Source: Iphinoe sp. HA4291-MV1 | GTDB lineage: Bacteria > Cyanobacteriota > Cyanobacteriia > Cyanobacteriales > Nostocaceae | Assembly: GCA_019359415.1 (NCBI GenBank) | Contig: JAHHHH010000040.1 | Coordinates: 1-61,264 of the forward strand | Length of the DNA stretch: 61,264 bases | Direction of reading: 5' to 3' | Shown: positions 47,281 through 56,783 of the stretch, piece after piece | How positions within the stretch are numbered: position 1 is the stretch's first letter | Layout of the letters: each line of letters starts with the position of its first letter | The notes under the pieces: model-generated | What the model was told of the DNA's origin: nothing | The model's database searches: none | The model's input: only the letters and a program-made list of their open reading frames with translations | Translations under genes and position numbers: made by a program

Positions 47281-47402
47281 TGCTTAAGCGGTTATCAGTT
47301 ATCAGTTATCAGTTATCAATGGGCAATGGGCAAGCTCGCTGCGGGGCAATGCTAGATAACTGTTAAGAGTTCCTTGTTCACTGTTCACTGTTCACTGTTC
47401 AC
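47281..47402. repeat. heptamer repeats between devC and devA
   Basis: Four TTATCAG-type units near 47290-47316, a GGGCAAT patch near 47320-47350, and four TTCACTG units at about 47377-47404 ending just before the devC stop. These widen the devC-devA gap to about 237 bp. Confidence 0.8.
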
Positions 47403-47406
47403 TGAT

Positions 47407-48600
47407 TTAAAACATATCAGCGGGGTCAGCAGATTGGACTTTACGAGTCGCGATCGCCCCAGAAATCATACACATGATTATGGTCAGTATTTGTATCTGA
47501 ATTGCTCGTGCTATTGTCATGAACAGCGGTAAGTTAGTAGCGTTCCGAGTCAGAGCATACAGTCCCGTGGATATAGCCACACCAGGTAGAAAACCCAATA
47601 CTGCCATAATGATTGTTTCTTCAAACACAATTCCTAGCAAGTAGGCATTTCGATACCCCATAGCTTTGAATGTGGCGTATTCTTTCATATGTGCATTCAC
47701 ATCAGTGGAAAGGACTTGATATACGATAATCACCCCCACCATGAAGCCCATTGCTGTACCCAAGTTAAAGATAAAGCCGATCGCAGTATTTTGTTGCCAG
47801 TAGTTTATCTCAGATTGGATAAATTCCTCTTTTGTAAGGACTTTGACATCATGACTACTGCCTAGATAAGATTTCAAGGTATTGGACACTTGCTGCGGGT
47901 CATAACCTGGTTGTAGCTGAATCAAACCTAGATTGATGTTACTTGCTTGTTGTCCATAAAAGAGCCGCAAATAGTTCTGGTCACTGGTTATCAGACTGCC
48001 ATCAGCAATAAAGGAAGACCCCACTTTAAATAAGCCACTAATAGTGATTGTCCGCCGTTCTACCTCAGTGGTGACAGATTTCCCTTGGTCGATTTGGGCT
48101 ATTGTTTCGGCGTAATTTCCCAGAGCATTACGATCAAATATAAATGTATCCGGTAGCTTGAGAATATTTAATTGACGGTTAACGTCTGGTAAATCAAAAA
48201 CTGGTTTATCAGGATTGATTCCGATCACGAGTATTCCAGTCTGTCTGCGTGTCTGAGGATTCTTCCAAGTGATCGCGCCAAGATACATTGCATCTGCTGA
48301 CTTTACTCCCGGTATATCCATTGCCTGGAACAGTCGCAGCCGAGGAAATGTAGACAAATATCCCAGGTTACGTGCTTGGGTACTGATTAAAAAAATGTCT
48401 GCTTGCATACTGCGATGCAGTCTGGTGTTACTGTCAAACAGGGCATTTTGAAATCCCTGTTGCATGAACATGAGAACATCGGCAAAAGCAATGCCTGCCA
48501 CTGCCACTAAAAAGCGACCTTTTTGGTGACTCAGTTGCAGCCATCCTAGTGGCATTCGTCGCCTGAGTTGCTGGATTTGCTGGTTTATCAGTCCAATCAC
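47407..48600 (-). CDS. devC: DevC-type ABC exporter permease
   Basis: 397 residues with the MacB-like layout: a membrane helix near 28-47, a long periplasmic domain, and three helices at the C-terminus (about 275-300, 325-350, 360-385). Family blocks MPLGWLQLSHQKGRFLVAVAG and YATFKAMGYRN are present. The start overlaps the devB stop by 4 bp (ATGA), showing translational coupling. Confidence 0.92.
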   Translation of the reverse strand: MIGLINQQIQQLRRRMPLGWLQLSHQKGRFLVAVAGIAFADVLMFMQQGFQNALFDSNTRLHRSMQADIFLISTQARNLGYLSTFPRLRLFQAMDIPGVKSADAMYLGAITWKNPQTRRQTGILVIGINPDKPVFDLPDVNRQLNILKLPDTFIFDRNALGNYAETIAQIDQGKSVTTEVERRTITISGLFKVGSSFIADGSLITSDQNYLRLFYGQQASNINLGLIQLQPGYDPQQVSNTLKSYLGSSHDVKVLTKEEFIQSEINYWQQNTAIGFIFNLGTAMGFMVGVIIVYQVLSTDVNAHMKEYATFKAMGYRNAYLLGIVFEETIIMAVLGFLPGVAISTGLYALTRNATNLPLFMTIARAIQIQILTIIMCMISGAIATRKVQSADPADMF

Positions 48601-49901
48601 AGTTCAATCACCGCCTTGACTTGCAAATTAGAAAATTTAGCTGCTTTGAGGCTAGATGGCTCATCAAGTCGTACATGGACTTCCACGATTCTGGAATCAG
48701 TATTGCTTGTGGGGTCAGTGTTGACAACATTCTGCCGTTGCACCTGAGAGCCAAGGCGCTCCACAGTCCCCAACAATTCACCAGTTACAGAATCACTAAC
48801 TAGCCGCACTCGTTGCCCCAAACGTACTTTGTTGATATCACTTTGGTAGACTTCTGCAACTGCATACATCTGACTGGTTTGCCCGATCTCGACAATACCG
48901 TTATCAGACACTAACTCTCCAGGATGGGTATGAACTTTGAAGATTTCACCTTCTTGAGGCGATCGCACGAAAGCAAGTCGCAGATGTGCCTCTGCGTTTT
49001 TTACGGCTGCTATGGCACGATTGACTTCTGCCTGTGCTCCTGCAATATCTACAGAACGGACTTCTGCTATTCTATCTAAGGTCGCTCTGCTTTCTTTGAG
49101 TTGTTGAGAGCCAGATGTTTGGATGCGTTTGAGGTTTGCTCTTGCTTCTGCGAGTTGTTGGTCTTTGGATGCTTGAATGCGTCTTAGGTTTGCTTTTGCT
49201 TCGGCTTGTTTCTGTTGTGCGGTAGTAAGAGTTAAGCGCTTGCTATCCAGTAACGATATAGTGATTGCTCCTTGTTGATACAGTTGTTGATAGCGTTGGT
49301 ATTCTGCCAGGGCATTGTCTATTTGTGCTTGGACTTGAGCAATAGTTGCTTGTTGTGCTTCTGTTTCCGTGTTTTTTTCTACCTCTAGGCGGTTTATGGT
49401 TGCTTGTTGTGCTTGAATTTCCGTGTCTTGTTCTGCTTGGATACGGGCAATAGCTGCTTTTTGCGCTTCTATTTCACCTTTTTTAGCACCCGCTTGGACT
49501 TTGGCAAGATTTGCTTGAGCGACTCGTACCTGCTCCTGTGCTTCTGCTAGTGTTGCGCTCAGGCGATCGCGACTATCCAAAATCGCAACTAGTTGTCCTT
49601 GCTTGACCTGAGTTCCTTCCTTGACAAGCAATTGTACAACCCGACTTCTTTCTACTGTTGCAGGCGCAGAAAGTTTAATGATTTCTCCCTTTGGCTCTAA
49701 TCGTCCCAAGGCTGTCACTGTTTTTATTTGTACGACTGAAGCAGCTTGATCTTTTGTTGCTATAGCTTTATTCTGCAATCTTTTTACCGTATATATACCA
49801 GTTCCACCTGATACTATGGTTAGCAGTATAGCCAAAAGAAAAGGTAGACGAAATGTTGGTTTTAGCGAGGATGAACTTTCTCGGTTGGAGTTTTCCGGCA
49901 T
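48597..49901 (-). CDS. devB: DevB-type membrane fusion protein
   Basis: 434 residues of the HlyD family. N-terminal membrane helix at about 17-37, lipoyl halves flanking a long Ala/Gln-rich coiled-coil hairpin (about 130-320) with repeated QQATIxRLE- and RANLKRIQ-type units, and a C-terminal beta-barrel region. It bridges DevCA to an outer-membrane TolC channel. First gene of the devBCA operon, with a palindromic site 25-39 bp before the ATG and a TetR gene divergent. Confidence 0.92.
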   Translation of the reverse strand: MPENSNRESSSSLKPTFRLPFLLAILLTIVSGGTGIYTVKRLQNKAIATKDQAASVVQIKTVTALGRLEPKGEIIKLSAPATVERSRVVQLLVKEGTQVKQGQLVAILDSRDRLSATLAEAQEQVRVAQANLAKVQAGAKKGEIEAQKAAIARIQAEQDTEIQAQQATINRLEVEKNTETEAQQATIAQVQAQIDNALAEYQRYQQLYQQGAITISLLDSKRLTLTTAQQKQAEAKANLRRIQASKDQQLAEARANLKRIQTSGSQQLKESRATLDRIAEVRSVDIAGAQAEVNRAIAAVKNAEAHLRLAFVRSPQEGEIFKVHTHPGELVSDNGIVEIGQTSQMYAVAEVYQSDINKVRLGQRVRLVSDSVTGELLGTVERLGSQVQRQNVVNTDPTSNTDSRIVEVHVRLDEPSSLKAAKFSNLQVKAVIEL

Positions 49902-49925
49902 AGCTATATTTTTATTAGATGTAAA

Positions 49926-49940
49926 ACTAAACGGTTTAGT
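49926..49940. promoter_or_regulatory. candidate TetR operator upstream of devB
   Basis: ACTAAAC G GTTTAGT, a perfect 7-bp inverted repeat with one central base, flanked by A/T on both sides. Position 25-39 bp upstream of the devB ATG and beside a divergent TetR gene is what an autoregulated efflux operon would show. No second copy is seen near the tetR start. Confidence 0.7.
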
Positions 49941-50156
49941 CTTACAATATATTTAAGCTCAACTGATTCGTTTTGCTCCTAGCAGTTTTCATTTACACAT
50001 ATCAGGGCACCATAATGTCGTGCTCCTGGTTTTCCAGATTATGAGAACGCAGAGGAGGCACCACGTTCTTCTGTCTTGCGACTAAGTCAGTCACTAATTG
50101 AAAACTGCTTGTTTTAGATACACCCTGGATGTATAGATTATTTTAGGGGGGGGATA

Positions 50157-50170
50157 GTAAAACTATATAC
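50157..50170. promoter_or_regulatory. possible NtcA box
   Basis: GTA-N8-TAC (GTAAAACTATATAC), 256 bp upstream of devB and 187 bp upstream of tetR. devBCA of Anabaena is an NtcA target, but no -10 box stands at the usual spacing in either direction, so this may be chance. Confidence 0.3.
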
Positions 50171-50356
50171 CTTTGGTAACATCTTGGGCAAATTTTGCAG
50201 ACCAACAGTTATTCAGTTGCTCACTGTTAACCGCCCTACAGCGAAAGGCAGAAGTTCAAAGGCTTTGCATCCTTTTCATTAATTAACAATCGCTAATTTT
50301 TCTTCTGGTGTGGCAAAAATCCTGAGATAATCCTTGCTTCTCAAAGTTTTTGAAAA

Positions 50357-50974
50357 ATGGTACGTGAAAAAGTTACTGAAGTTGAGCGCGACAGTTCATT
50401 AAGTAAGGTTGAACAAATCCTGCAAGGGGCAATGCATGAATTTCTAGTTCATGGCTACGCCGGTACCAGCATGGATAGAATAGCAGTGTGTGCTAGGGCT
50501 TCTAAAGCCACAGTTTATAGTCACTTTCAAGACAAACAAGAACTGTTTAAGGCGCTAGTAGAGAAACTGGCTCAAGAACGATTTCATTCTGTCTTTGGTA
50601 CAGAGTGCCTTGAGGGAGACCCGAAAATAGTACTGCGCGAATTGGCAACAGAAGCATTGAATCAGATGCTTAAAGATGAAGAGTTTCGTGCCTTTAAGCG
50701 AGTGGTGATTGGGGAGTCTGGTCGTTTTCCTGAGTTAGCCCAGCTTTATATCAGGTGCTTGATTCAACCGACGATAGAAACTCTAAAGTCTTACCTAGCT
50801 TCTCATCCTGAACTAAAGATACCCGACCCTGAGGCAACAGCACAAATTCTCGTCGGGTCATTGGTTCATTTTGCAATGAGTCAGGAGATGATGAATGGTA
50901 AGGAAATTCTTCCAATGAAGAGCGATCGCCTCATTGATGCTTTGATACACCTGATTCTAAAGTCGGCTGATTGA
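50357..50974 (+). CDS. TetR/AcrR-family transcriptional regulator
   Basis: 205 residues. The N-terminal helix-turn-helix is typical (ILQGAMHEFLVHGYAGTSMDRIA, ASKATVYSHFQDKQELF), with the C-terminal part resembling TetR_C_7/AefR-like ligand domains. It is divergent from devBCA, so it is probably the operon's ligand-responsive repressor; the palindrome at 49926 is the best candidate site. Ligand unknown. Confidence 0.9.
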   Translation: MVREKVTEVERDSSLSKVEQILQGAMHEFLVHGYAGTSMDRIAVCARASKATVYSHFQDKQELFKALVEKLAQERFHSVFGTECLEGDPKIVLRELATEALNQMLKDEEFRAFKRVVIGESGRFPELAQLYIRCLIQPTIETLKSYLASHPELKIPDPEATAQILVGSLVHFAMSQEMMNGKEILPMKSDRLIDALIHLILKSAD

Positions 50975-51255
50975 TACTCTTTCCCTGTTGACCAAAGCTA
51001 AGGGTGTAGGGGAAATGCACGACTAACCAAGCGGTGTAGACAGTTAGAGCGACACCGTTTTGCAAAAACCACGATGGACTGTAAGAGGAGTAACACATTA
51101 AGACCAAAATTTACTATAGTCTGGGTTTGACACCACAATCCTTTAATCTTAATCTTTATGTTAGATTTAAAATATTTTTTATAATCAATACAGCAATCTT
51201 TGTATCTACCAAAGGTTCTTATTTATCCTTAATAAGTAGTAATAAATTTTTAATA

Positions 51256-52002
51256 ATGCCGAGGATTCTTGTCATAGACGATGACCCCGCAATTTCAGAA
51301 CTCGTTGCCGTCAACTTAGAAATGGCTGGTTATGATGTCAGCCAGGCTGAAGACGGCATTAAAGGTCAGGCGCTTGCTCTCCAACTACAGCCAGACTTGA
51401 TTATGCTCGACTTAATGCTGCCCAAGGTAAATGGATTTACCGTTTGCCAACGCCTGCGGCGGGATGAGCGTACTGCCGAGATCCCCGTGTTGATGTTAAC
51501 GGCTTTGAGCCAAACTCAGGACAAAGTCGAGGGCTTCAACGCTGGTGCAGATGATTATCTCACTAAACCCTTTGAAGTTGAAGAAATGCTGGCACGGGTA
51601 AGGGCGCTCTTGCGACGTACCGACCGGATTCCTCAAGCTGCAAAGCACAGTGAAATTCTGAACTATGGACCGCTCACCTTGGTTCCAGAACGGTTTGAGG
51701 CGATATGGTTTAGTCAGACCGTGAAACTGACTCATCTGGAGTTTGAACTCCTGCACTGCTTGCTCCAACGCCACGGTCAGACAGTTTCCCCAAGTGAAAT
51801 CCTCAGAGAAGTCTGGGGTTATGATCCAGATGATGATATAGAAACCATTCGCGTACACATCCGCCACTTGAGAACCAAACTAGAACCAGACCCGCGCCAT
51901 CCCCGCTATATCAAAACGGTATATGGTGCGGGTTACTGCTTAGAGTTGCCCAGCTTACCTCAATCCACTGAAGGCGCTTCGACGACATCAGGAGTTAATT
52001 GA
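51256..52002 (+). CDS. rpaA: response regulator RpaA
   Basis: 248 residues from the ATG at 51256; the upstream ATG at 51127 adds 43 AT-rich, unconserved residues. The receiver domain has phospho-acceptor Asp52 (LIMLDLMLP) and Lys in YLTKPF; an OmpR-type winged helix follows ([35 protein letters not shown]). The sequence is close to RpaA of other cyanobacteria ([20 protein letters not shown]), which takes phosphate from SasA and drives circadian and dark-adaptation output. The final residues (TTSGVN) run into the repeat at 51998. Confidence 0.93.
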   Translation: MPRILVIDDDPAISELVAVNLEMAGYDVSQAEDGIKGQALALQLQPDLIMLDLMLPKVNGFTVCQRLRRDERTAEIPVLMLTALSQTQDKVEGFNAGADDYLTKPFEVEEMLARVRALLRRTDRIPQAAKHSEILNYGPLTLVPERFEAIWFSQTVKLTHLEFELLHCLLQRHGQTVSPSEILREVWGYDPDDDIETIRVHIRHLRTKLEPDPRHPRYIKTVYGAGYCLELPSLPQSTEGASTTSGVN

Positions 52003-52313
52003 CACTCTCACGGCTCTTGTGAGTTATGCGCAATCATGCGAACGCTTACGTTGATTCCCGCTTAAAGCCGTGGGATTCTTGGGCTGAACTCGCCCTTTTT
52101 GGATTGCTCCTACTCAAGAAGGTCTTACGGTTCATGTCTCAACGGAGTTTCTTATCCTGAGTAATCACGCCCAAACGAACGCGTCTTGATGAATAGAAAA
52201 TAAACTAACTCTTGCGCTCCCGATATAGATTGTTGCCCTCAATCCGCTTACCATTTCAGTTCCTTGAAACAATTGACACTCTTCGCTACGGAAAATGAGA
52301 GAGTGTCAATTGT
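51998..52313. mobile_element. remnant of an IS200/IS605-like repeat element
   Basis: AATTGACACTCT occurs at 51998 and again at 52272, with a 13-bp inverted partner AGAGTGTCAATTG at 52301-52313. The first copy continues CACGGCTC and is answered by AGCCGTGGGATTCTTGGGC near 52060, as at 46418. No transposase or TnpB reading frame remains. The rest of the gap to 52560 holds short hairpins (AGGGGCCTAAACCCCT near 52360) and no gene. Confidence 0.55.
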
Positions 52314-52560
52314 GCGTTGTGTACTCAATTCGTTTGACTTTCCTGGGATTAATTAAGTCAGGGGCCTAAACCCCTGGCTATACTGTCAGCCCCCTAAGCT
52401 CTGAGTCCTTACGGATACACTGCTTTGCTGGCGTAGGCTACCCGCAGGACTTACGGGTACGCACTCGCATTCGGGGGAATTCAAAATTAGAAATTCACGC
52501 ATTAAGATTCTTTTTTTTGAATTTTGAACTTTGAATGTTTGAGTAGCGAGGCTCATCAGC

Positions 52561-53313
52561 CTATTCTTGTTTTGCGCTCCAAGATTTCTTGTGAGTAATA
52601 AGGTAGATGCCTAGCAGTGATAATCCAACAGTACTCACTGGCTCAGGAATTTTTTTCGGTGGTGTTACCCGAGTAATCCTAGCATAAATGCCTGCTGTAG
52701 TTTTGCTATCTTCAAGAACGCTAAACTTGTTAACACTTGTATTACCATCGTCTTGGCTAAAGCCAATTAAACTCAGTAAATATTCATTTCCATCAAACTT
52801 GAAACTGCGAGTGCCAAAGTTGTTCTTGACATACACAGTATCTGCGTCGTTCTCAGGATTTCCTGAGTTCGTTGTATTAACAAGCTGAAAGCCGAGGTTG
52901 AAAACTTCGTTGAGATTACCAGGATTGGTGAATAATAGAGTGAGATTTAAAGGTACGGAATTAACGTTCGTCGTTTCCTCAACCTTGCCATTGTAGTACT
53001 CTAAATCACCTATCTTAAACAGTGAACCAACGTCATCCGCAGAAAAAGAATTTCCAGTAAAAGTCAGTTGATTTGCAGGTGTTCCATAGTTATTCTCACG
53101 ATCATTTGGACGAGGACGTCCCCAAATAAATGTGTTAGTTCCCACACCAGAAAAAATGGGGTCGGTATTGCTCCCTGGATCAGGTGTTCCCCAGATACCA
53201 CTCGAATTACCTAAAAATGTTAGACTCTGAGCTTGACTGGAGAAACCAAGTGCTGTAATGAAAGTCACAGCAAAAGTTGACAAAGCAGTAGCGAAAACTG
53301 GACTTAGTTTCAT
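52561..53313 (-). CDS. PEP-CTERM-anchored exported protein
   Basis: 250 residues. Sec signal peptide (1-29, ending SQAQS), a beta-rich Asn/Gly/Thr-rich body (choice-of-anchor-like: FTGNSFSADDVGSLFKIGDLEYYNG), and a C-terminal PEP-CTERM signal: PEP motif near 224, a hydrophobic segment and a basic end (KKSWSAKQE). Such proteins are processed by exosortase and destined for the surface. Role unknown. Confidence 0.88.
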   Translation of the reverse strand: MKLSPVFATALSTFAVTFITALGFSSQAQSLTFLGNSSGIWGTPDPGSNTDPIFSGVGTNTFIWGRPRPNDRENNYGTPANQLTFTGNSFSADDVGSLFKIGDLEYYNGKVEETTNVNSVPLNLTLLFTNPGNLNEVFNLGFQLVNTTNSGNPENDADTVYVKNNFGTRSFKFDGNEYLLSLIGFSQDDGNTSVNKFSVLEDSKTTAGIYARITRVTPPKKIPEPVSTVGLSLLGIYLITHKKSWSAKQE

Positions 53314-53741
53314 AGCTAGGCTTTTACTCCTATCCAGGAGCTAATCTCAAGTAAGTATCCTGTCTACCTTAGTAAAATTACGGATAAATTGACAAGAAAT
53401 CAATAGATTTTTTATTAATTCTTTACACATACTTTTCAAATTTCCATCAAAGCCAACTCTCTTTTAAGACCGTTTCTAACACTATCATTATAAGGGTTTT
53501 CCAAAATAATGAGTACTAATAATAAATAATCTATATTTCAGTATATTACTTGTCTATCAGAGAAAATTAATACTAACACATATATTATAGTCATAGTGAA
53601 CAGTTATCTGTTATCTGTTAAATCTGATATCTTGCACCAATCGCAAGACTCGCCCACCAAAGGTAGAAAACCCTTCGAGTAAGTGTAGCGGCTGGGTAAG
53701 CCTGCCGCTGCACTGGTTTTATCATGTTCTGTGTGTTCCTT
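53314..53741. other. intergenic region, no gene seen
   Basis: 428 bp, AT-rich, with TTATCTG-type short repeats at about 53600-53620. It carries the PEP-CTERM promoter and chlP 3' flank. Confidence 0.45.
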
Positions 53742-54962
53742 TTAAGGAGCAAGGGCGTTACCGCGAAGTAAACTACCAATTGTCTTGGCAGTAATTTTCA
53801 TCTGAGTGATGGGATTGGCTGGCACAACTGTCTTATAGAGATAGCTATCAAAAGTGAGCCGTTGGACATCGCGATCGCCGCACATTTCTACAAAAGCTTC
53901 GCGAGTGGCGTCAGAACGGTAAAATACGCTTTGCAGGAGGTCTAGCACCTTGTAAGTGAGTCCGTATTTGCTATCCCAGCGCTTCAGATACACCTTGAGG
54001 TCAGCCTCTGTGGGAATGCGGTTACCACCGTTAGACATTTCTATGATAGTATCGGCACATATTCGTCCGGACTTAGCAGCAAAATAAATGCCTTCACCAG
54101 ACGATTTCGTCACATAGCCAGCAGCATCACCCACTAAAGCTATTCTTCCGACAACGCGACGGGGACGAGGATGTTCCGGAATAGGATGTGCTTCTACTTT
54201 GATAATTTGACCGCCAATGAGCTTGCGAGCAGCACGTGCACGGATACCAGCTTGCAATTGTTTGATTCTAGCTTTATTAACGTGCATCGTACCAGTACCT
54301 ACTGCTACGTGGTCGTATTTGGGGAACACCCAAGCGTAGAAGTCAGGAGACACATCATCGCCGACATACATTTCAGCGAGGTCTTCATAGTAGACCATTT
54401 TGTCCTTGGGTAGGCGAATGCGCTCTTGGAATGCGATCGCGTAATTATAATCCCCTGCATCCATTTCCTTAGCAATGCGGGAATTTGCCCCGTCTGCCCC
54501 AATAATCAAATCAACTTTCAGGGTTTTGGCAATGCCTTGGGCACCGCCTTCTGTATGGTCTACATAATGAATGGTATAGGGGTCTGTATTGTTGGTAGGA
54601 ATATCGAGTTTATGAACGGTGGCGTTAATTAAATTTGCGCCTAGTTTTGCTGCGCGATTCCGCAGGTAACCATCAAGTACCTCACGGCGACACATTCCTA
54701 TATATTCATCTTCGTTGTCTAGATTGATATCAACCTCACGATTGGAGGGCGAAATCATTTTCATCTTTCGCACCTGGCGATCAATGATATCCGATGGCAG
54801 ATCGAATTCACTCACCATGCACAGAGGAATTGCACCGCCACATGGCTTAGCATTATCTAGCTTGCGTTCAAAGAGGTAGGTTTCGATTCCAGCCTTAGCA
54901 AGCGTTTCTGCGGCTGACGAACCAGCTGGACCCGACCCAACAACAGCAACCCGTAGTGTCAA
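53742..54962 (-). CDS. chlP: geranylgeranyl reductase ChlP
   Basis: 406 residues. Reduces the geranylgeranyl chain to phytyl for chlorophyll, tocopherol and phylloquinone, using NADPH. FAD/NAD-binding GSGPAGSSAAE at 9-19, PCGGAIP near 41-47, and GDAAGYVTKSSGEGI with YFAAKSGR are characteristic. Length and C-terminus (LRGNALAP) are as in cyanobacterial ChlP. Monocistronic. Confidence 0.96.
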   Translation of the reverse strand: MTLRVAVVGSGPAGSSAAETLAKAGIETYLFERKLDNAKPCGGAIPLCMVSEFDLPSDIIDRQVRKMKMISPSNREVDINLDNEDEYIGMCRREVLDGYLRNRAAKLGANLINATVHKLDIPTNNTDPYTIHYVDHTEGGAQGIAKTLKVDLIIGADGANSRIAKEMDAGDYNYAIAFQERIRLPKDKMVYYEDLAEMYVGDDVSPDFYAWVFPKYDHVAVGTGTMHVNKARIKQLQAGIRARAARKLIGGQIIKVEAHPIPEHPRPRRVVGRIALVGDAAGYVTKSSGEGIYFAAKSGRICADTIIEMSNGGNRIPTEADLKVYLKRWDSKYGLTYKVLDLLQSVFYRSDATREAFVEMCGDRDVQRLTFDSYLYKTVVPANPITQMKITAKTIGSLLRGNALAP

Positions 54963-55158
54963 AGGTTTTCTCCCAATCTCGACATTTACCCAGAGAATGG
55001 TATCACGCTCTTTTGGCTAAATCTTCGCCCTAGCTTCGAGATTTGACATAAATGCAACGTTCCTTAATATTTCGCAAGAGTGTTACACTAATCGTCTTTG
55101 CCAATTGCTTATTATGGGAGACGCTACACTAGATTCATCTTCCTTTACTGAGGCAGTT

Positions 55159-55839
55159 ATGTCTGTTGCCAAAGACCAAGCCACTGCACCAGATACCCAA
55201 GAGCAAGATTGGGATGATATTATATTCCCACCTGGCGACCTTTACAGTAATGAACCGCCCTTGGAAACGGATCTCCATTGAGAACAAATTGATCTGCTCA
55301 TTAGCCTGCTTAAGAGGTGGTGGCGAAACCGTCAAGATTTTTATGTTTCCGGTAATCTCACTATTTACTTCAGTCCTAACAAACGTAAATCAGAAGATTT
55401 CCGAGGACCAGATTTTTTTGTTGTCTTGGGTACTGAACGCAAGCCTTGCAAAAGTTGGGTCATTTGGGAAGAAGAGGGAAAGTATCCGAATGTGATTGTA
55501 GAATTGCTTTCGCCATCAACTGCTGAGACTGATAAGGGTTTAAAAAAGCAAATTTACCAAGATATCTTCCGCACTTTTGACTATTTCTGGTTTGATCCCG
55601 AAACATTAGAATTTGCAGGCTTTCACTTAGTGGAAGGCAAATATCAACCGTTAGAGCCGAATTCAGAAGGTTGGCTATGGAGTCAGCAACTTGAGCTTTT
55701 CTTAGGTATTCATCAGCAACAATTGCGTTTTTTCTCAGCTGATGGACAGCTTATTCCTACTCCTGAAGAAGCAGCAGCAGAAGCCGAGGCGTTGTTAGCT
55801 CGTTATCGGGAACGCTTTGGTGAATTACCACAGAGTTAG
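55159..55839 (+). pseudogene. Uma2 family gene with an in-frame nonsense codon
   Basis: The frame from ATG 55159 (MSVAKDQATAPD; an ATG at 55114 is also in frame) to 55839 gives a full Uma2 protein except for TGA at 55279-55281 after ETDLH. The catalytic set is otherwise complete: GPDFF, VIELLSPST and the following KKQIYQ. A restart at 55426 would lose the GPD Asp. Single-base decay (CGA or similar to TGA), or a read error, are the simplest explanations. Confidence 0.85.
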
Positions 55840-55917
55840 AGGGAAAGAAAAATTTTCGATGCGATCGCCTATCCTGAATCTATAACCATTATATTTCTTG
55901 CAAAAATCTAGTTTAAA

Positions 55918-56030
55918 GGTATTGGGAACCGCAGATGCACGCAGATATAGACGCCAGAGGCGGCTACTCTTACGAGAACGCCTAAAGGCGAACCCGCAGG
56001 GTACGCAGATGAATTATCTGTGTGCTAAGG
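55918..56030. repeat. dispersed ACGCAGAT-type repeat
   Basis: GAACCGCAGATGCACGCAGAT and ACGCAGATGAATTATCTGTG blocks surround a small palindromic insert (AGACGCCAGAGGCGG, CGCCTAAAGGCG). Common cyanobacterial intergenic repeat; no coding. Confidence 0.6.
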
Positions 56031-56031
56031 A

Positions 56032-56415
56032 TTATGTAATTTCCTTAGGAAACGAACACTCAACGGTAATTTTCAAGTTACTCTTAGCAGTGCCTTTTGT
56101 AACATAGGGAATGCCTGCTTCTCCGCCCAATTCGATACCAAACTCTAAAGTCACTTTGTTGACTCCTGGAATTGGAAGTTGCTTAAATGCATTTAAGCTA
56201 CAAATCGTGTAAGCTCGAATCGTAGTGTGAATGATCTGAAAATTTTGCACCATTTGCTTTTGCACAAATTTAGGACTTATTCCTTTGTCAGTTAGTGCTT
56301 CTTCCTCTTCCTCTGTGAGTTCTTCAGCGATCGCTAAGGGAACGTTTACATCCTCCGTAGCTTCGATATAGATAATTGTGTTGTCATCTAGCTGGATGGG
56401 TGTGAGTTTGGTCAT
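56032..56415 (-). CDS. Trypco1-like (CU044_2847 family) protein
   Basis: 127 residues from the ATG at 56415 (MTKLTPIQLDDNTIIYIEA). A central acidic linker (LTEEEEEAL) is followed by a conserved amphipathic segment (ALNAFK-like LNAFKQL) and a C-terminal beta half (KVTLEFGIELGGEAGIP, KSNLKITVEC). The pattern matches trypsin-co-occurring domain 1, found next to trypsin-, caspase- and STAND-type effectors in multicellular bacteria and proposed to act in conflict or cell-death systems. Here a caspase-like gene is the next gene, divergent, across a minisatellite. Confidence 0.7.
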   Translation of the reverse strand: MTKLTPIQLDDNTIIYIEATEDVNVPLAIAEELTEEEEEALTDKGISPKFVQKQMVQNFQIIHTTIRAYTICSLNAFKQLPIPGVNKVTLEFGIELGGEAGIPYVTKGTAKSNLKITVECSFPKEIT

Positions 56416-56489
56416 AGCAGAAATTGCTAATTGAAAAGCAATCAAGAGATTATAACAGTTAGAGCTTTCTGCTTGGATGTTAGAGTGTA

Positions 56490-56783
56490 AAGCTTGACAT
56501 TCCGAGTTCTGAGCTTGACATTCCGAGTTCTGAGCTTGACATTCCGAGTTCTGAGCTTGACATTCCGAGTTCTGAGCTTGACATTCCGAGTTCTGAGCTT
56601 GACATTCCGAGTTCTGAGTTCGACATTCCGAGTTCTGAGTTCGACATTCCGAGTTCTGAGTTCGACATTCCGAGTTCTAAGCTCGACATTCCGAGTTCTA
56701 AGCTCGACATTCCGAGTTCTAAGCTCGACATTCCGAGTTCTAAGCTCGACATTCCGAGTTCTAAGCTCGACATTCCGAGTTCT
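56490..56783. repeat. 21-bp minisatellite, 14 copies
   Basis: Exactly 14 units of 21 bp ending ACATTCCGAGTTCT. Variants occur in blocks: copy 1 AAGCTTG, copies 2-6 GAGCTTG, 7-9 GAGTTCG, 10-14 AAGCTCG. Both strands stay open (7-residue periods LTFRVLS and SLELGMS) because 21 is a multiple of 3; I do not think either is translated. Copies 1-6 each contain TTGACA. It lies between the divergent Trypco1 and caspase genes. Confidence 0.97.

Noticed and set aside
46453-49901. Macrolide exporter MacAB rather than DevBCA
   Set aside because: DevC and ATPase are separate proteins and sequence blocks match the cyanobacterial DevBCA group; MacB would be an ATPase-permease fusion.
51256-52002. RpaB
   Set aside because: RpaB has a different N-terminus (ILVVDDE, MLTALGD); this one carries the RpaA-specific [17 protein letters not shown] and long winged helix.
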